From Actinopolymorpha rutila (GTDB lineage Bacteria; Actinomycetota; Actinomycetes; Propionibacteriales; Actinopolymorphaceae): a stretch of 64,000 nt of DNA. Position numbers and translations under genes: made by a program. Location of the stretch: the NCBI RefSeq assembly GCF_013407855.1, contig NZ_JACBZH010000001.1, positions 620,001 through 684,000 on the forward strand, given 5' to 3'. This document shows positions 18,257 to 26,872 of the stretch, piece after piece; position 1 is the stretch's first letter; each line of letters starts with the position of its first letter. The notes under the pieces are model-generated. The model was not told where the DNA came from. It worked only from the letters and a program-made list of their open reading frames with translations, and searched no databases.

Positions 18257-20413
18257 GTGAACCCAGACTCGAACCGCCCGAACCGCCGTACCTTCCTGCT
18301 GGCATCCGCGACGGCCGCCGTGGCCACCCTGTCGGCCTGCTCATCCGGCAATGGGAAAGACGGGGGCGGGGCGACGGGCACCGCGAAGGACGCAGCGAAG
18401 GACGCCGCGGCCACCGGCAAGGCGATCCGGAAGGGTTCGGTCACCAAGCCGCTGCGGCCGCCGGCGAAGTTCGCCGAGGCGCCCGAGCTGGCAGCGAAGG
18501 TGAAGGCGGGCAGCCTGCCGGCGGTCGCCGACCGGCTCCCCGACTCCCCGTACGTCGTACCCCACCGGTGGGTCGCGCCCGGCAGGTACGGCGGCAACCT
18601 GCGGATGCCCACCACCGACCCGGCCGGGGCGTCCAACAAGGAGTACATGTACGGCCACTCCCTCCTGCGCTGGCTGAACGACGGCCGCGACGTGGGCCCC
18701 GGACTCGTGCAGGAGTGGGACTCCAACGCCGACGCCTCGGAGTGGACCTTCCACTTCCGCAAGGGCCTTCGCTGGTCGGACGGCAAGCCGTGGTCGACAG
18801 CGGACATCATGTTCTGGTGGGAGGACATGGTTCTGAACAAGGACCACTCCGAGGCCCCGCCGGACGAGACCAAGGGCGCGGACGGCGAGCTCGTGAAGAT
18901 GTCCGCACCCGACCCGCACACGCTGGTGCTGCGGTTCACCACTCCTGCCCCGCTCACGCCGTTCCACCTCGCCCGCTGGGTGAACGGCAACGTCGGGCCG
19001 GCCTGGATGGCGCCCAAGCACTACCTCGCCGAATACCACCCCCGCTACAACCCGAAGGTCGGCGCCGACTGGGCGGCGGCCGGCGGGAAGTTCGACCGGC
19101 TCCGCGACTACGGCACCAACCCGGACTGCCCGACCATGAACGGCTGGAAGGTGCGCTCCTACCGCGAGGGTCGCAGTGCGGTGTGGGAACGCAACCCCTA
19201 CTACTGGTGCGTCGACACCGCCGGCAACCAGCTGCCGTACCTCGACACGGTGACCATCACCGCGGTCCAGGACGTCGAGGTCACCAAACTCCAACTACAG
19301 CAGGGGAAACTCGACCACGCGCACGGGCCGTTCCTGTCGCTGACCCTGGGCGACGTGTCCGGGCTGAAGCAGACACAGAACCGCACCGGCCTGGAAGTCC
19401 TGTTGTGGGACGGGGGTTCCGGCACCGGGTCGATCTTCTTCTTCAACTACGACTACAAGGACGACAAGCTCCGGCCACTGATCCGGGAGCCGAAGTTCCG
19501 CCAGGCCCTGTCGTACGCCTTCAACCGGGCCGACGCCCGCAAGGCGATCTACTTCAACACCGGCGAGCTCACCACCGGCACCTACAGCCCGAAGGCGATC
19601 GACCTGCAGGGCAGTGCGCAGGCCAAGCACGCCTACACGGGTTGGCGGGACAGCTACGTACGGCACGATCCGGAGAAGGCGAAGGCGATCCTTGACGACC
19701 TCGGCGTCGTCGACCGCGACGGTGACGGGCTGCGCGAACTCCCCGACGGCGGCAAACTCGTCGTACGACTGGACTATCCCGCGGGCACCTCGCCCGAGCA
19801 CATCCACAAGAACGCCATGCTGGAACGCGACTGGCGGGCGATCGGTGTCGCGGTGAAGCAGAACCCCGTCGCGCCGGACGCGTTCTCGATCCGCTGGCAG
19901 GCCGGTGAGTTGATGACCACCACGGCCTGGGAGAACGGCGGCGGCATCCACGAGATCCTGGTCGAGCCGCAGGTTCTCGTACCGCTGGCGGGTTTCGCCG
20001 ACTGGTGGGCGCCGCTGCACGCCAACTACCACGCGATCCGCAACACTCCCGAGGCTGCGAAGGTGAAGAGCACCGACCCGTACGAGCGGAAGCCGCCGAG
20101 CGTCGAACCGGACAAGGGCGGACCGATCGCCCGGCTGTGGGCGCTGCACGACCGGGCGAAGGTCGAACCGGACGCCCTGCGCCGCTACCGGCTGGTGTGG
20201 GAGATGGTGAAGATCCACGTGACCGACGGTCCGTTCTTCATCGGGCCGGTGGCGAACACCCCGGTGCCGATCCTTGCGCACAAGGACCTGCGCAACGTGC
20301 CGCGACGGGAGAACCTCGCCATGAACGGGTTCGCCGGGCCGTGGAGCCATCCCACTCCCGCGGTGTACGACCCGGAGACGTGGCACTGGACCAACCCCGC
20401 GCAGCACACCTGA
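18257..20413 (+). CDS. Extracellular solute-binding lipoprotein, family 5 (peptide/oligosaccharide type)
   Basis: A 718-residue binding protein. The GTG start at 18257 gives a twin-arginine signal (NRRTFLLASA) ending in the lipobox LSAC, so it is exported folded and lipid-anchored. Family-5 features include GLRWSDGKPWSTADIMFWWEDM and QALSYAFNRADARKAIYF. At 718 residues it is longer than DppA/OppA (about 540), like binding proteins for plant oligosaccharides in actinobacteria. No permease or ATPase genes are beside it, so it must work with a transporter encoded elsewhere or act alone. The ligand is unknown. Confidence 0.88.
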   Translation: MNPDSNRPNRRTFLLASATAAVATLSACSSGNGKDGGGATGTAKDAAKDAAATGKAIRKGSVTKPLRPPAKFAEAPELAAKVKAGSLPAVADRLPDSPYVVPHRWVAPGRYGGNLRMPTTDPAGASNKEYMYGHSLLRWLNDGRDVGPGLVQEWDSNADASEWTFHFRKGLRWSDGKPWSTADIMFWWEDMVLNKDHSEAPPDETKGADGELVKMSAPDPHTLVLRFTTPAPLTPFHLARWVNGNVGPAWMAPKHYLAEYHPRYNPKVGADWAAAGGKFDRLRDYGTNPDCPTMNGWKVRSYREGRSAVWERNPYYWCVDTAGNQLPYLDTVTITAVQDVEVTKLQLQQGKLDHAHGPFLSLTLGDVSGLKQTQNRTGLEVLLWDGGSGTGSIFFFNYDYKDDKLRPLIREPKFRQALSYAFNRADARKAIYFNTGELTTGTYSPKAIDLQGSAQAKHAYTGWRDSYVRHDPEKAKAILDDLGVVDRDGDGLRELPDGGKLVVRLDYPAGTSPEHIHKNAMLERDWRAIGVAVKQNPVAPDAFSIRWQAGELMTTTAWENGGGIHEILVEPQVLVPLAGFADWWAPLHANYHAIRNTPEAAKVKSTDPYERKPPSVEPDKGGPIARLWALHDRAKVEPDALRRYRLVWEMVKIHVTDGPFFIGPVANTPVPILAHKDLRNVPRRENLAMNGFAGPWSHPTPAVYDPETWHWTNPAQHT

Positions 20414-20436
20414 CGTGCGCCGGTGTCAGCGAATGC

Positions 20437-21096
20437 TCAGCGGGTCGGTCCGGCCGGACCGCGAAGGTAGGAAGGGCGCAGCAGGAGGGCGCCGGTGGCG
20501 TACAAGGTGATCGCGGCACCCACACCGGGCAGCAGCGTCCACAGGGCGGGGTTGCCGGACAGCGGTGCCACGATCACGGTGGCGATCGCGATCACGCACA
20601 TCGCCAGCCCGGTGGCGTCGTAGAGCGGTACGGCGAACAGCCTGCGCAGTGGGAAGAAGTGGATGCCGACACCGAGACAGACCACCGGAGCGATGACCTC
20701 AGGATGGCCGGTGCGGCCGAGAACGGCGGAGACGACGAACAGCCCGAGGAACTCCGCGCCGACCACGATGCCGAAAGTGCGCCCCACCCGCTTCGACTGG
20801 TAGTCGACGCTTCCCGGGCGCAGCGACGCCGACCGCCGGAACGCCAGGACGGCCCAGCCCAGCAGGCAGAGGAAGCACAGGGCGCTGAGGATGCGCCCGG
20901 TGTTCTGAATCGTGGCCGGCACGCCGGTGGACAGTCCCCAGGCGGTCCAGGCGAGCGCGAAGAACGCCATCACCATGGTGCCCACCGCGCGCCCGCGTAC
21001 TTCGGGTCGGGTCGGGCCCGCTTCCGGAGCGCCTGCCTTGGGCGGCGTGGTTCGCGGATCAGCGGCATCCGGGCGCTGCGGAGCGTGCTCGGTCAT
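20437..21096 (-). CDS. Uncharacterised membrane protein (about six spans)
   Basis: A 219-residue protein. A cytoplasmic Pro/Ala-rich N-terminus of about 35 residues is followed by hydrophobic segments near residues 38-58, 68-86, 108-125, 133-150, 158-178 and 182-208. A short charged loop (RRSASLRPGSVDYQSKRVG) separates two pairs. No conserved polar motif suggests transport or catalysis. It is convergent with the binding-protein gene and faces the CsbD promoter region. The family is not recognised. Confidence 0.7.
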   Translation of the reverse strand: MTEHAPQRPDAADPRTTPPKAGAPEAGPTRPEVRGRAVGTMVMAFFALAWTAWGLSTGVPATIQNTGRILSALCFLCLLGWAVLAFRRSASLRPGSVDYQSKRVGRTFGIVVGAEFLGLFVVSAVLGRTGHPEVIAPVVCLGVGIHFFPLRRLFAVPLYDATGLAMCVIAIATVIVAPLSGNPALWTLLPGVGAAITLYATGALLLRPSYLRGPAGPTR

Positions 21097-21205
21097 GGTT
21101 GTCCCCCCGAAGTCTGGTATCGCCGCATCCTAGGCGTGTCCAGGTGTCAAGTCCGTGTTGCGGCCATCCCCGGTTGTTCGGAACTTCACAAAGTCGGTGT
21201 GGCCA

Positions 21206-21230
21206 GTTGCGAGAAGGCGATCTTGGGTAT
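21206..21230 (+). promoter_or_regulatory. General-stress (SigB/SigF-like) promoter before csbD
   Basis: GTTG at 21206-21209 and GGGTAT at 21225-21230 are separated by 15 bases, matching the actinobacterial stress-sigma pattern G-N-N-T-N14-16-GGGTAC/T. It lies 67 bases before the CsbD gene, a family often controlled by stress sigma factors. This fits context but was judged by eye. Confidence 0.5.
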
Positions 21231-21297
21231 GTGCTGTCAGGTGAGGCCGCGGTCGGCACCATCCGATGGCCGCGCCACGGGAAGGGAGACTTCCGTA

Positions 21298-21510
21298 ATG
21301 GCTGCAGGCGACAAGATGAAGCACAAGGCAGAAGGTGCCAAGGGCAAGGCCAAGGAGAAGACCGGCGAAGCCACTGGCAACGACCAGCTGCGTGACGAGG
21401 GTCGCGCCGACCAGGCATCGGCGGGCGTCAAGCGTGCCGGCGACAAGGTGGGCGACGCCGCCGAGGACGCCAAGGACTCCGTGAAGAAGACTCTCGACAA
21501 GGACAAGTGA
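21298..21510 (+). CDS. CsbD-family stress protein
   Basis: A 70-residue, highly charged protein (MAAGDKMKHKAEGAKGKAKE...) with Lys/Glu/Ala/Gly repeats, a central NDQLRDEGRADQ, and a second similar half. This is the CsbD family, small hydrophilic proteins with four-helix folds whose levels rise in general stress; their biochemical role is unknown. GAAGGGAG stands before the ATG. A stress-type promoter precedes it and a hairpin terminator follows, so it is probably monocistronic. The next two genes are membrane proteins of the same stress-linked kind. Confidence 0.88.
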   Translation: MAAGDKMKHKAEGAKGKAKEKTGEATGNDQLRDEGRADQASAGVKRAGDKVGDAAEDAKDSVKKTLDKDK

Positions 21511-21545
21511 CGCCGCACAGTCGGCTCGCGTCTCTGCGTAACCTG

Positions 21546-21582
21546 ACGGGTGCCCCGTGCCGACCGGCGTGGGGCACCCGTT
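21546..21582 (+). terminator. Terminator after csbD
   Basis: ACGGGTGCCCC (21546-21556) and GGGGCACCCGT (21571-21581) form a perfect 11-bp stem with a 14-base loop, then a short T run. It lies 36 bases after the csbD stop. Confidence 0.75.
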
Positions 21583-21762
21583 CGCATGGGGGCCAGGCGG
21601 AGTCCCGGTGGGATCTTGGTGGGATAGCCGGTTCGGCCGACTGCTCAGCACGCCGGGACCGCGACCGGTCGCGTCGACCTCTGAATTGCCCTATGGTTTG
21701 CCGACGGTATGCCAATCGGGGGGTCAACCAGATCCAGTTTTCCCAGCCACGAGGTGGTACGT

Positions 21763-21999
21763 ATGGGTATCGGTGCGAGCATTCTTCTCATCGCGGTGGG
21801 TGCCATTCTGGCGTTCGCGGTCAACTTCAGCATTTCCGGACTCGACATCTCCGTCATCGGGTGGATCCTGATGGTCGTCGGTGTGATCGGCCTGATCATG
21901 ACCGCGCTGATCTGGGGCCCCCGGCGCCGGCGTGCGGCGGCTCCCACCACTCGGGTCGAGGAGCGCCGGGTGTACGACGACGGGCCGCCCGCCGTCTGA
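21763..21999 (+). CDS. Small two-span membrane protein (DUF6458-like)
   Basis: A 78-residue protein: MGIGASILLIAVGAILAFAV forms a first membrane span, an amphipathic SISGLDISVIGW turn leads to a second span (ILMVVGVIGLIMTALI), and a basic, Arg-rich tail ends VYDDGPPAV. This matches a small actinobacterial membrane family of unknown function that I recall as DUF6458. GAGGTGG lies before the ATG at 21763; an earlier in-frame start at 21709 would add 18 residues without support. A hairpin follows the gene. Confidence 0.8.
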   Translation: MGIGASILLIAVGAILAFAVNFSISGLDISVIGWILMVVGVIGLIMTALIWGPRRRRAAAPTTRVEERRVYDDGPPAV

Positions 22000-22055
22000 C
22001 CCACCACGTCACAACTTCGGGACGAAGCCCGCGGGGCACGTAGTCCCATGGCCCG

Positions 22056-22087
22056 GTGCCCGGGCAGGTGTGTGCCTGCCCGGGCAC
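22056..22087 (+). terminator. Hairpin terminator
   Basis: GTGCCCGGGCAGG (22056-22068) pairs perfectly with CCTGCCCGGGCAC (22075-22087) over a six-base TGTGTG loop. It lies 56 bases after the small membrane protein gene. The tail is GGGCTTCT, so termination may be partial. Confidence 0.65.
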
Positions 22088-22106
22088 GGGCTTCTGCCCG
22101 ATCACA

Positions 22107-22181
22107 CTTGTGCCAGAAACGCTGTGCCCAGAGAACCTGTGCCCAGAAGACCTGTGCCCAGAAAACCTGAGCCCGGACGAC
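22107..22181. repeat. Five degenerate 15-bp tandem repeats
   Basis: Units of the form CTGTGCCCAGARRAC start at 22107, 22122, 22137, 22152 and 22167; the middle three are nearly identical and the outer two diverged. They end 37 bases before the DUF1206 gene. In one frame they would encode LCPEN-like pentapeptides, but the A-rich third positions differ from local genes, so I treat the array as non-coding, perhaps a protein-binding array or slippage product. Confidence 0.75.
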
Positions 22182-22218
22182 ACGCTCATGCAACAAGAGA
22201 ACAGGGGTGGGAGCGCGG

Positions 22219-23055
22219 ATGAACGCGCAGGTACGAAGCGGTGCGAACGCGGGCCGGCAGGCCCAGCAGGCCGCTGACAGCAAACCGGTCAGGGTGCTCG
22301 GCCGGGTCGGACTCGCCGCGTACGGACTCGTCAATCTCCTGTTCGCCTACCTCGCGGCCAAGGTGGCCTTCAGCGGTGGAGGTGGCGGCAACGCCAGCAA
22401 GCAGGGAGCGCTGCAGACCCTGGCCAGCCAGCCGGGTGGCGGTGTTCTCCTGTGGGTCATCACCATCGGCCTGGTCGCGCTGGCGGTCTGGCAGCTCGCC
22501 GAGGCCGGCGTCGGATACGCGTACGCCGGCTCCAGCAAGCGCCGGACGGCCCGGCGGCTCGGCAGTGCCGGCAAGGCGATCGCGTTCGGCGCGCTGGCGT
22601 TCAGCGCGGGCAAGATCGCGGCCGGGGGTAGCGCCGGCGGGGGCCAGCAGAAGACCATCACCGCGAAGGTCCTCGAGCTCCCCGGCGGCCAGATTCTGGT
22701 CGGCCTGGTAGGGCTCGGCATCGTCGCGGGTGCGGGCTACCTCGTCTACCGCGGCTGGAAGAAGAAGTTCCTCGAGGACCTCGACCTCGTGCGGGCGAGC
22801 CAGGCCACTCGGAAGGCCGCGATCAGGCTCGGGCAGGTGGGGTTCGTCGCCGTCGGTGTCGCGTACGTCCTCGTGGGAGTGCTGGTACTTGCCGCGGCGG
22901 TGACGTACGACCCGAAGAAGTCCACCGGCCTCGACGGTGCGCTGCAGACACTGGCGAAGCAGCCCTACGGCCCGCTGCTGCTCGGACTGATCGCCCTCGG
23001 TGTCGCGTGCTACGGGATCTACTGCTTCTTCGACGCCCGCTTCCGCAGGGGCTGA
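22219..23055 (+). CDS. DUF1206-family membrane protein
   Basis: A 278-residue protein made of three similar two-span units. Each unit has a motif of the type VGLAAYGLVNLLFAYLA, VGLGIVAGAGYLVYRGW or VGFVAVGVAYVLVGVLV, and the first and third carry GALQTLA.QP followed by a second span. This is the DUF1206 layout, common in actinobacteria and of unknown function. A Gly-rich loop separates the first pair. ATG 22219 is preceded by GGGAG; a GTG at 22207 is the other option. It lies among stress-type genes and ends at a very strong two-way terminator. Confidence 0.88.
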   Translation: MNAQVRSGANAGRQAQQAADSKPVRVLGRVGLAAYGLVNLLFAYLAAKVAFSGGGGGNASKQGALQTLASQPGGGVLLWVITIGLVALAVWQLAEAGVGYAYAGSSKRRTARRLGSAGKAIAFGALAFSAGKIAAGGSAGGGQQKTITAKVLELPGGQILVGLVGLGIVAGAGYLVYRGWKKKFLEDLDLVRASQATRKAAIRLGQVGFVAVGVAYVLVGVLVLAAAVTYDPKKSTGLDGALQTLAKQPYGPLLLGLIALGVACYGIYCFFDARFRRG

Positions 23056-23091
23056 GTCTCACCGAACCGAGCCTCACCGAACTGACCGACA

Positions 23092-23140
23092 ACCGACGGG
23101 CGGGTCTCCTCACATGAGGTGGGGAGGCCCGCCCGTCGGT
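23092..23140. terminator. Strong bidirectional terminator
   Basis: ACCGACGGGCGGG (23092-23104) pairs perfectly with CCCGCCCGTCGGT (23128-23140), with an inner CCTC/GAGG pairing. It lies in the gap between the convergent DUF1206 and lipid-kinase genes, so it probably serves both. Confidence 0.75.
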
Positions 23141-23173
23141 GTGCCTGGCTCGGTTCTGGCTCGGTCAGCTCCT

Positions 23174-24100
23174 TCAGCCCGTTGCGCCCGCCGTCGCGGC
23201 GGGGTCGGCATCGGCCGGCTGGCCGCTTGGGAGGTACATCCGCCAGGCGCCCGGCACGACCCGCCACGAGCAGTGCCGCCGTGGCCCGGTCACCTCGCCG
23301 TCGGCGTTGATGAAGAACTCCTCGCCGGACACCACGACCTCACGGCCCCGCAGCGACACGACGTCGTCGCGTCCGGTGTGCCGGCCACGGGTCAGGTGCA
23401 GGGCGTAGCCCAGCCGGGCCAGCCGGCCCACCGAGTGCGACACCACGACGTCGACCTGCCCGTCATGCGGGACCGCATCCGGCGAGAGTTGCGCGGTGCC
23501 GCCGGCGATGCTCGGCGCGTTGGCCAGCCCCACCATGAGGGTCTTCCGCCGGGGCCGGGCGACCGTGCGTCCGTCGACGACCACGGTGAGCCGCCATCCC
23601 TTCGTACGCAGGCCGGCGACCACGGCGCCCAGCGGGAACGCCAGCGGGCCGAGGCGCGGCTTCAGCGGGTGCGCCGCCTGGGCTGCCTCCGCACCGGCGC
23701 CGACGTGCACGGCGTTGACGACCACACCGCCGTTGTCGTCGGCGATCAGGTCCATCGGCCGCAGCGAGCCCGCGCGGATGATTTCGGCCGCCTCCGCCGC
23801 GTCCAGCGGCAGGTCCAGCCCGCGGGCGAGGTCGTTGCCGGTGCCCAGCGGGATCAGACCGACCGGGCAGTCGGCAAGCTCGCCCCGGGCGTACAACGCC
23901 GAGACCGTGGTGTGCAGCGAGCCGTCGCCGCCGATGACCACGACGGGCCGGCCGGCACGGGCGTCGAGGCATTCCTGGAGGTGGTCGAGGCTCTCGCAGT
24001 AGACCAGCTCGGTAGGGGCGGCGGCGCGAAGGACCTCCAACGCCCGTTCGATCGCGTCGGGTTCGGTGCTGCCGGCGTCCTTGTTGGCGATGACCAGCAT
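23174..24100 (-). CDS. Diacylglycerol/sphingosine kinase-like protein (DagK family)
   Basis: A 308-residue enzyme. The catalytic domain begins MLVIANKDAGS, with the nucleotide-binding motif VVVIGGDGSLHT near residue 60 and PLGTGNDLARGL soon after. The C-terminal beta domain ends with HCSWRVVPGAWRMYLP. The family phosphorylates diacylglycerol or related lipids with ATP at the membrane face. The ATG at 24100 lacks a good ribosome site, but earlier starts would run through unconserved sequence. It may recycle diacylglycerol in phospholipid turnover; the true lipid is unknown. Confidence 0.88.
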   Translation of the reverse strand: MLVIANKDAGSTEPDAIERALEVLRAAAPTELVYCESLDHLQECLDARAGRPVVVIGGDGSLHTTVSALYARGELADCPVGLIPLGTGNDLARGLDLPLDAAEAAEIIRAGSLRPMDLIADDNGGVVVNAVHVGAGAEAAQAAHPLKPRLGPLAFPLGAVVAGLRTKGWRLTVVVDGRTVARPRRKTLMVGLANAPSIAGGTAQLSPDAVPHDGQVDVVVSHSVGRLARLGYALHLTRGRHTGRDDVVSLRGREVVVSGEEFFINADGEVTGPRRHCSWRVVPGAWRMYLPSGQPADADPAATAGATG

Positions 24101-24404
24101 CTGCGACCCATCTTTCGTCCGGTCCTGTGGCCCACCGGCCGGTGAGTCTGGGTGGTGCCCTGGCGCGCCCTGGGGTGTGCCGCGAACACACCCTAGGCTT
24201 TCGGCCGCACCGAAGCACGACAACGACGTACCGCCGGGGCCACCGTCGTGATCGTTTCCGCGCACCGCTGTCGACGCCTCCCGCGCGTCATCCGCCGGGT
24301 CGCCGTCCGGCGCCGTACGGTGCCATACGGTGAGGCCCGCCGGACCGCACTGCGGAGGCACGCCACACTGCGGAAGCACGCCACGAAGCCATGGCAGAGG
24401 CCAG
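24101..24404. other. Divergent intergenic region with tandem repeat and palindrome
   Basis: This 304-base gap between the lipid kinase and LtrA genes has no convincing gene. It contains CACCGGCCGGTG, a perfect 12-bp palindrome, at 24133-24144, and an 18-bp tandem duplication, CACTGCGGAGGCACGCCA, at 24348-24365 and 24366-24383 with one difference. No clear sigma-70 promoter was seen. Confidence 0.6.
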
Positions 24405-25582
24405 ATGACCGAGCCCGCGGCACCCCAGGGCTGGCGCCGGACGATCGTGGCCCGGGACGCCCGCGAACAGCACCGCGCCGCGACGCCCCTGGAACTGCTG
24501 TTCGACCTGTGCTTCGTCGCCGCCGTCGCCCAGGCCGCGGCGCACCTGCACCACGCCGTCGTGGTGGGCCACGTCGGCGCCGGCGTCACCGGCTATCTGA
24601 TGGTGTTCTTCGCGATCTGGTGGGCGTGGGTCAACTTCACCTGGTTCGCCTCGGCGTACGACAACGACGACGTGCCCTACCGGCTGGCCACCATGGTCGA
24701 AATCGCGGGCGCCCTGGTGATCGCCGCCGGAGTTCCCCGGGCGTTCGAGTCCCGCGACTTCGTGGTCATCCTGCTCGGCTATGCAGTCATGCGGCTCGCG
24801 CTCGTCGGGCAGTGGGTGCGAGTGGCTGTCGAGGTGCCGGCGGTCCGGGCCACCGCGTTGCGGTTCGTCGCGGGACTGAGCGTGTGCATGGTCGGCTGGG
24901 CGGTGCTTCTGCTGCGGCCGGAGTGGCCTGCTTGGGCGTTCGTGGTCATGGTGGCGGCCGAGCTGGCGGTGCCGGTCTGGGCCGAGCGCGCCGGGCGTAC
25001 GTCGTGGCATCCGGGGCACGTCGCCGAGCGGTATGGCCTGTTCACGCTGATCGTCCTCGGTGAGGCGATCCTCGCCGCGACGGTCGCGGTGCAGACCGCG
25101 ATCGACTCCCGCCGCATGGCCGGTGGTCTGTATGTAACTCGTCGTGGGCGGGCTGCTGATCGTGTTCGCGATGTGGTGGCTGTACTTCGCCAAGCCTGCT
25201 CAGGAGTTCCTGAACTCCAACCGGGAGGCGTTCGTCTGGAGCTACGGCCCACTACCTGATCTTCGCGGCGGCGGCCGCGGTCGGAGCCGGGCTCGGCGTC
25301 GAGGTCGACCGGGTGTCCCGGCCGGGCTCGGTTCCGTGGCTCACTGCCGGTGCGGCGGTCACCGTTCCGGTCGCGGTGTTCCTGTGTGCGGTGTGGGTTC
25401 TGCACGTACGGCCGCACCGGCTGCCCGCCGTCCGCAACGCGGTCTACCCCGGCGCCGCACTGCTGGTGCTGGCGTCGACGTTCACCGCTGCGGCCACACT
25501 GGTCACCGGGCTGCTGCTGGTGGCACTGGTGGCCACGGCCGAACTGCTGTCCCGCCGCGATGCCGCGTCAACCGCGTCCTGA
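24405..25582 (+). pseudogene. ltrA: LtrA (low temperature requirement A) family gene with two frameshifts
   Basis: The first part (ATG 24405, AGAGG before it) is a clear LtrA membrane protein: TPLELLFDLCFVAAVAQ, then several spans and HVAERYGLFTLIVLGEAI. At GGLYV the reading must move one frame to give LVVGGLLIVFAMWWLYFAKP, and after FVWSYG it must move again to reach YLIFAAAAAVGAGLG and a normal C-terminus. Both shifts fit one extra base each: an A near 25135 and a C near 25248. With these removed the protein would be full length (about 390 residues, many spans). So it is either a recently broken gene or two sequencing errors at short homopolymers. Confidence 0.85.
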
Positions 25583-25593
25583 CACCGGTTCCG

Positions 25594-26733
25594 TCACCAC
25601 TGGCCGGTCGCGGCCTGCAGCAGCAGGGCGGTGCCGGCGACGCACACCCACAGCAGCGCACCGAGGAGCAGCGGCCGAGGTCCGGTCGTTCGCAGCTCAC
25701 CCAGCCGGGTGCCCAGGCCGACCGCCGCGAGCGCTGCCGTGACGAGGAACGCAGCGACGTGGCCGAGCGGTGCGTGGACGGCCGCGGGCACCAGACCGAG
25801 GCTGTTCGCCAGGGCGGCGGCGACGAAGAGTACGACGAAGCCGGGCACCACCTGTCGCAGGCGGGGGAAGGCTCGTGGCCCGGGCGCGGTGGCCGTCCCG
25901 TCACCCGACGGTGAACTGTTCGCCGCGGCCCGGGCGGCACGTGCCTGAACGAACGCGAGACCGAGCGTGAGCGGGACGATCGCGAGCGTGCGGGTCAGTT
26001 TCACCACGACGGCGTGGGTCCCGGCGGCCGCGCCGAACGCGTATCCCACCGCCACGACCGAGGAGGTGTCGTTGACCGCGCTGCCCGCCCACAGGCCGAA
26101 GCCCGTCGAGGACAGGTCGAGCAGGTGGCCGAGGACGGGGAAGACCACCACGGCGGCGATGTTGAACGCGAAGATCGTGGCGACGGCGTACGCGATCTCG
26201 GCCTCGGTGACCGCGATGACCCCTGCCGTGGCGGCGATGGCCGACGCGCCACATATCGCGGTGCCTGCGCCGACGAGCGTACGCAAGCCGCCGTTGACAC
26301 CGAGGGCGCGACCCAGCAGTGGGGTCGCCACCAGGGCGATGCCGAGCGTCCCCGCCAGCACCGGCAGCGACGCCAGACCTGTGTGCGCGATCTGGCGCAG
26401 CGACAGGCTCGTGCCGAGTACGACCACCGCGGCCTGCAGACACCACCGTCCGGGAAGTGCCAACCGCGGGCGCAGTCGCGCCACCGGCGGGCAGGTGCTG
26501 GTGAGAAGTACGCCGAGCGCCAGCGCCACCACCGGTGCGCCGACCACCGGAACGTACCCACCGAGCACGGTCGCCACGAGGGCCGTCGCCAGGATCGTCA
26601 GGGCCGCCGGAATCGCCGGCACAGCCCGTCCGGCGCGCGCCCTGCCCGTCTTCGCCGGTGTGACCGGCGCCTGCCCCGTCCTCGCAGGTGCGTGGGACGC
26701 CCGGGTCGAGGGGTTCCGCACGTCCGTTGCCAC
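25594..26733 (-). CDS. YeiH/YadS-type putative sulfate exporter family (UPF0324) membrane protein
   Basis: A 379-residue protein with about ten membrane spans. Family hallmarks are the GAGTAICGASAIAATAGVI segment and WAGSAVNDTSSVVAVGYAFG. A charged loop near residue 280 separates the last spans. GTG at 26733 is chosen because AAAGGAG lies just before it; an earlier ATG at 26769 is less likely. It is divergent from a LysR-type regulator, the same arrangement as yeiH-yeiE in E. coli, where the regulator answers sulfite/sulfur status. Transport of sulfur anions has been suggested for the family but is not proven here. Confidence 0.85.
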   Translation of the reverse strand: MATDVRNPSTRASHAPARTGQAPVTPAKTGRARAGRAVPAIPAALTILATALVATVLGGYVPVVGAPVVALALGVLLTSTCPPVARLRPRLALPGRWCLQAAVVVLGTSLSLRQIAHTGLASLPVLAGTLGIALVATPLLGRALGVNGGLRTLVGAGTAICGASAIAATAGVIAVTEAEIAYAVATIFAFNIAAVVVFPVLGHLLDLSSTGFGLWAGSAVNDTSSVVAVGYAFGAAAGTHAVVVKLTRTLAIVPLTLGLAFVQARAARAAANSSPSGDGTATAPGPRAFPRLRQVVPGFVVLFVAAALANSLGLVPAAVHAPLGHVAAFLVTAALAAVGLGTRLGELRTTGPRPLLLGALLWVCVAGTALLLQAATGQW

Positions 26734-26825
26734 CTTGCTCCTTTCGGGGTTTTCGGCGTACTGCCGCACCCTCCACGATGCGGGTGGTGGGCGGCCGGCG
26801 GTAGCCGTCGATTGCCGGGCAGGTG

Positions 26826-26840
26826 ATAAGGCGGCCTTAT
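26826..26840. promoter_or_regulatory. LysR box (T-N11-A palindrome)
   Basis: ATAAGGC-G-GCCTTAT is a perfect 7-1-7 inverted repeat and contains T-N11-A, the classic LysR-type operator. It lies 33 bases before the LysR gene in the region shared with the divergent YeiH-type transporter. Confidence 0.72.
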
Positions 26841-26872
26841 GGCGGCGGCTGCCGGCCTCCTATGCTCGCGGT

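Noticed and set aside
22056..22277. A small protein with LCPEN-type pentapeptide repeats
   Set aside because: The frame starts inside a terminator hairpin, runs into the DUF1206 gene in another frame, and has atypical codon positions; kept as a DNA repeat only.
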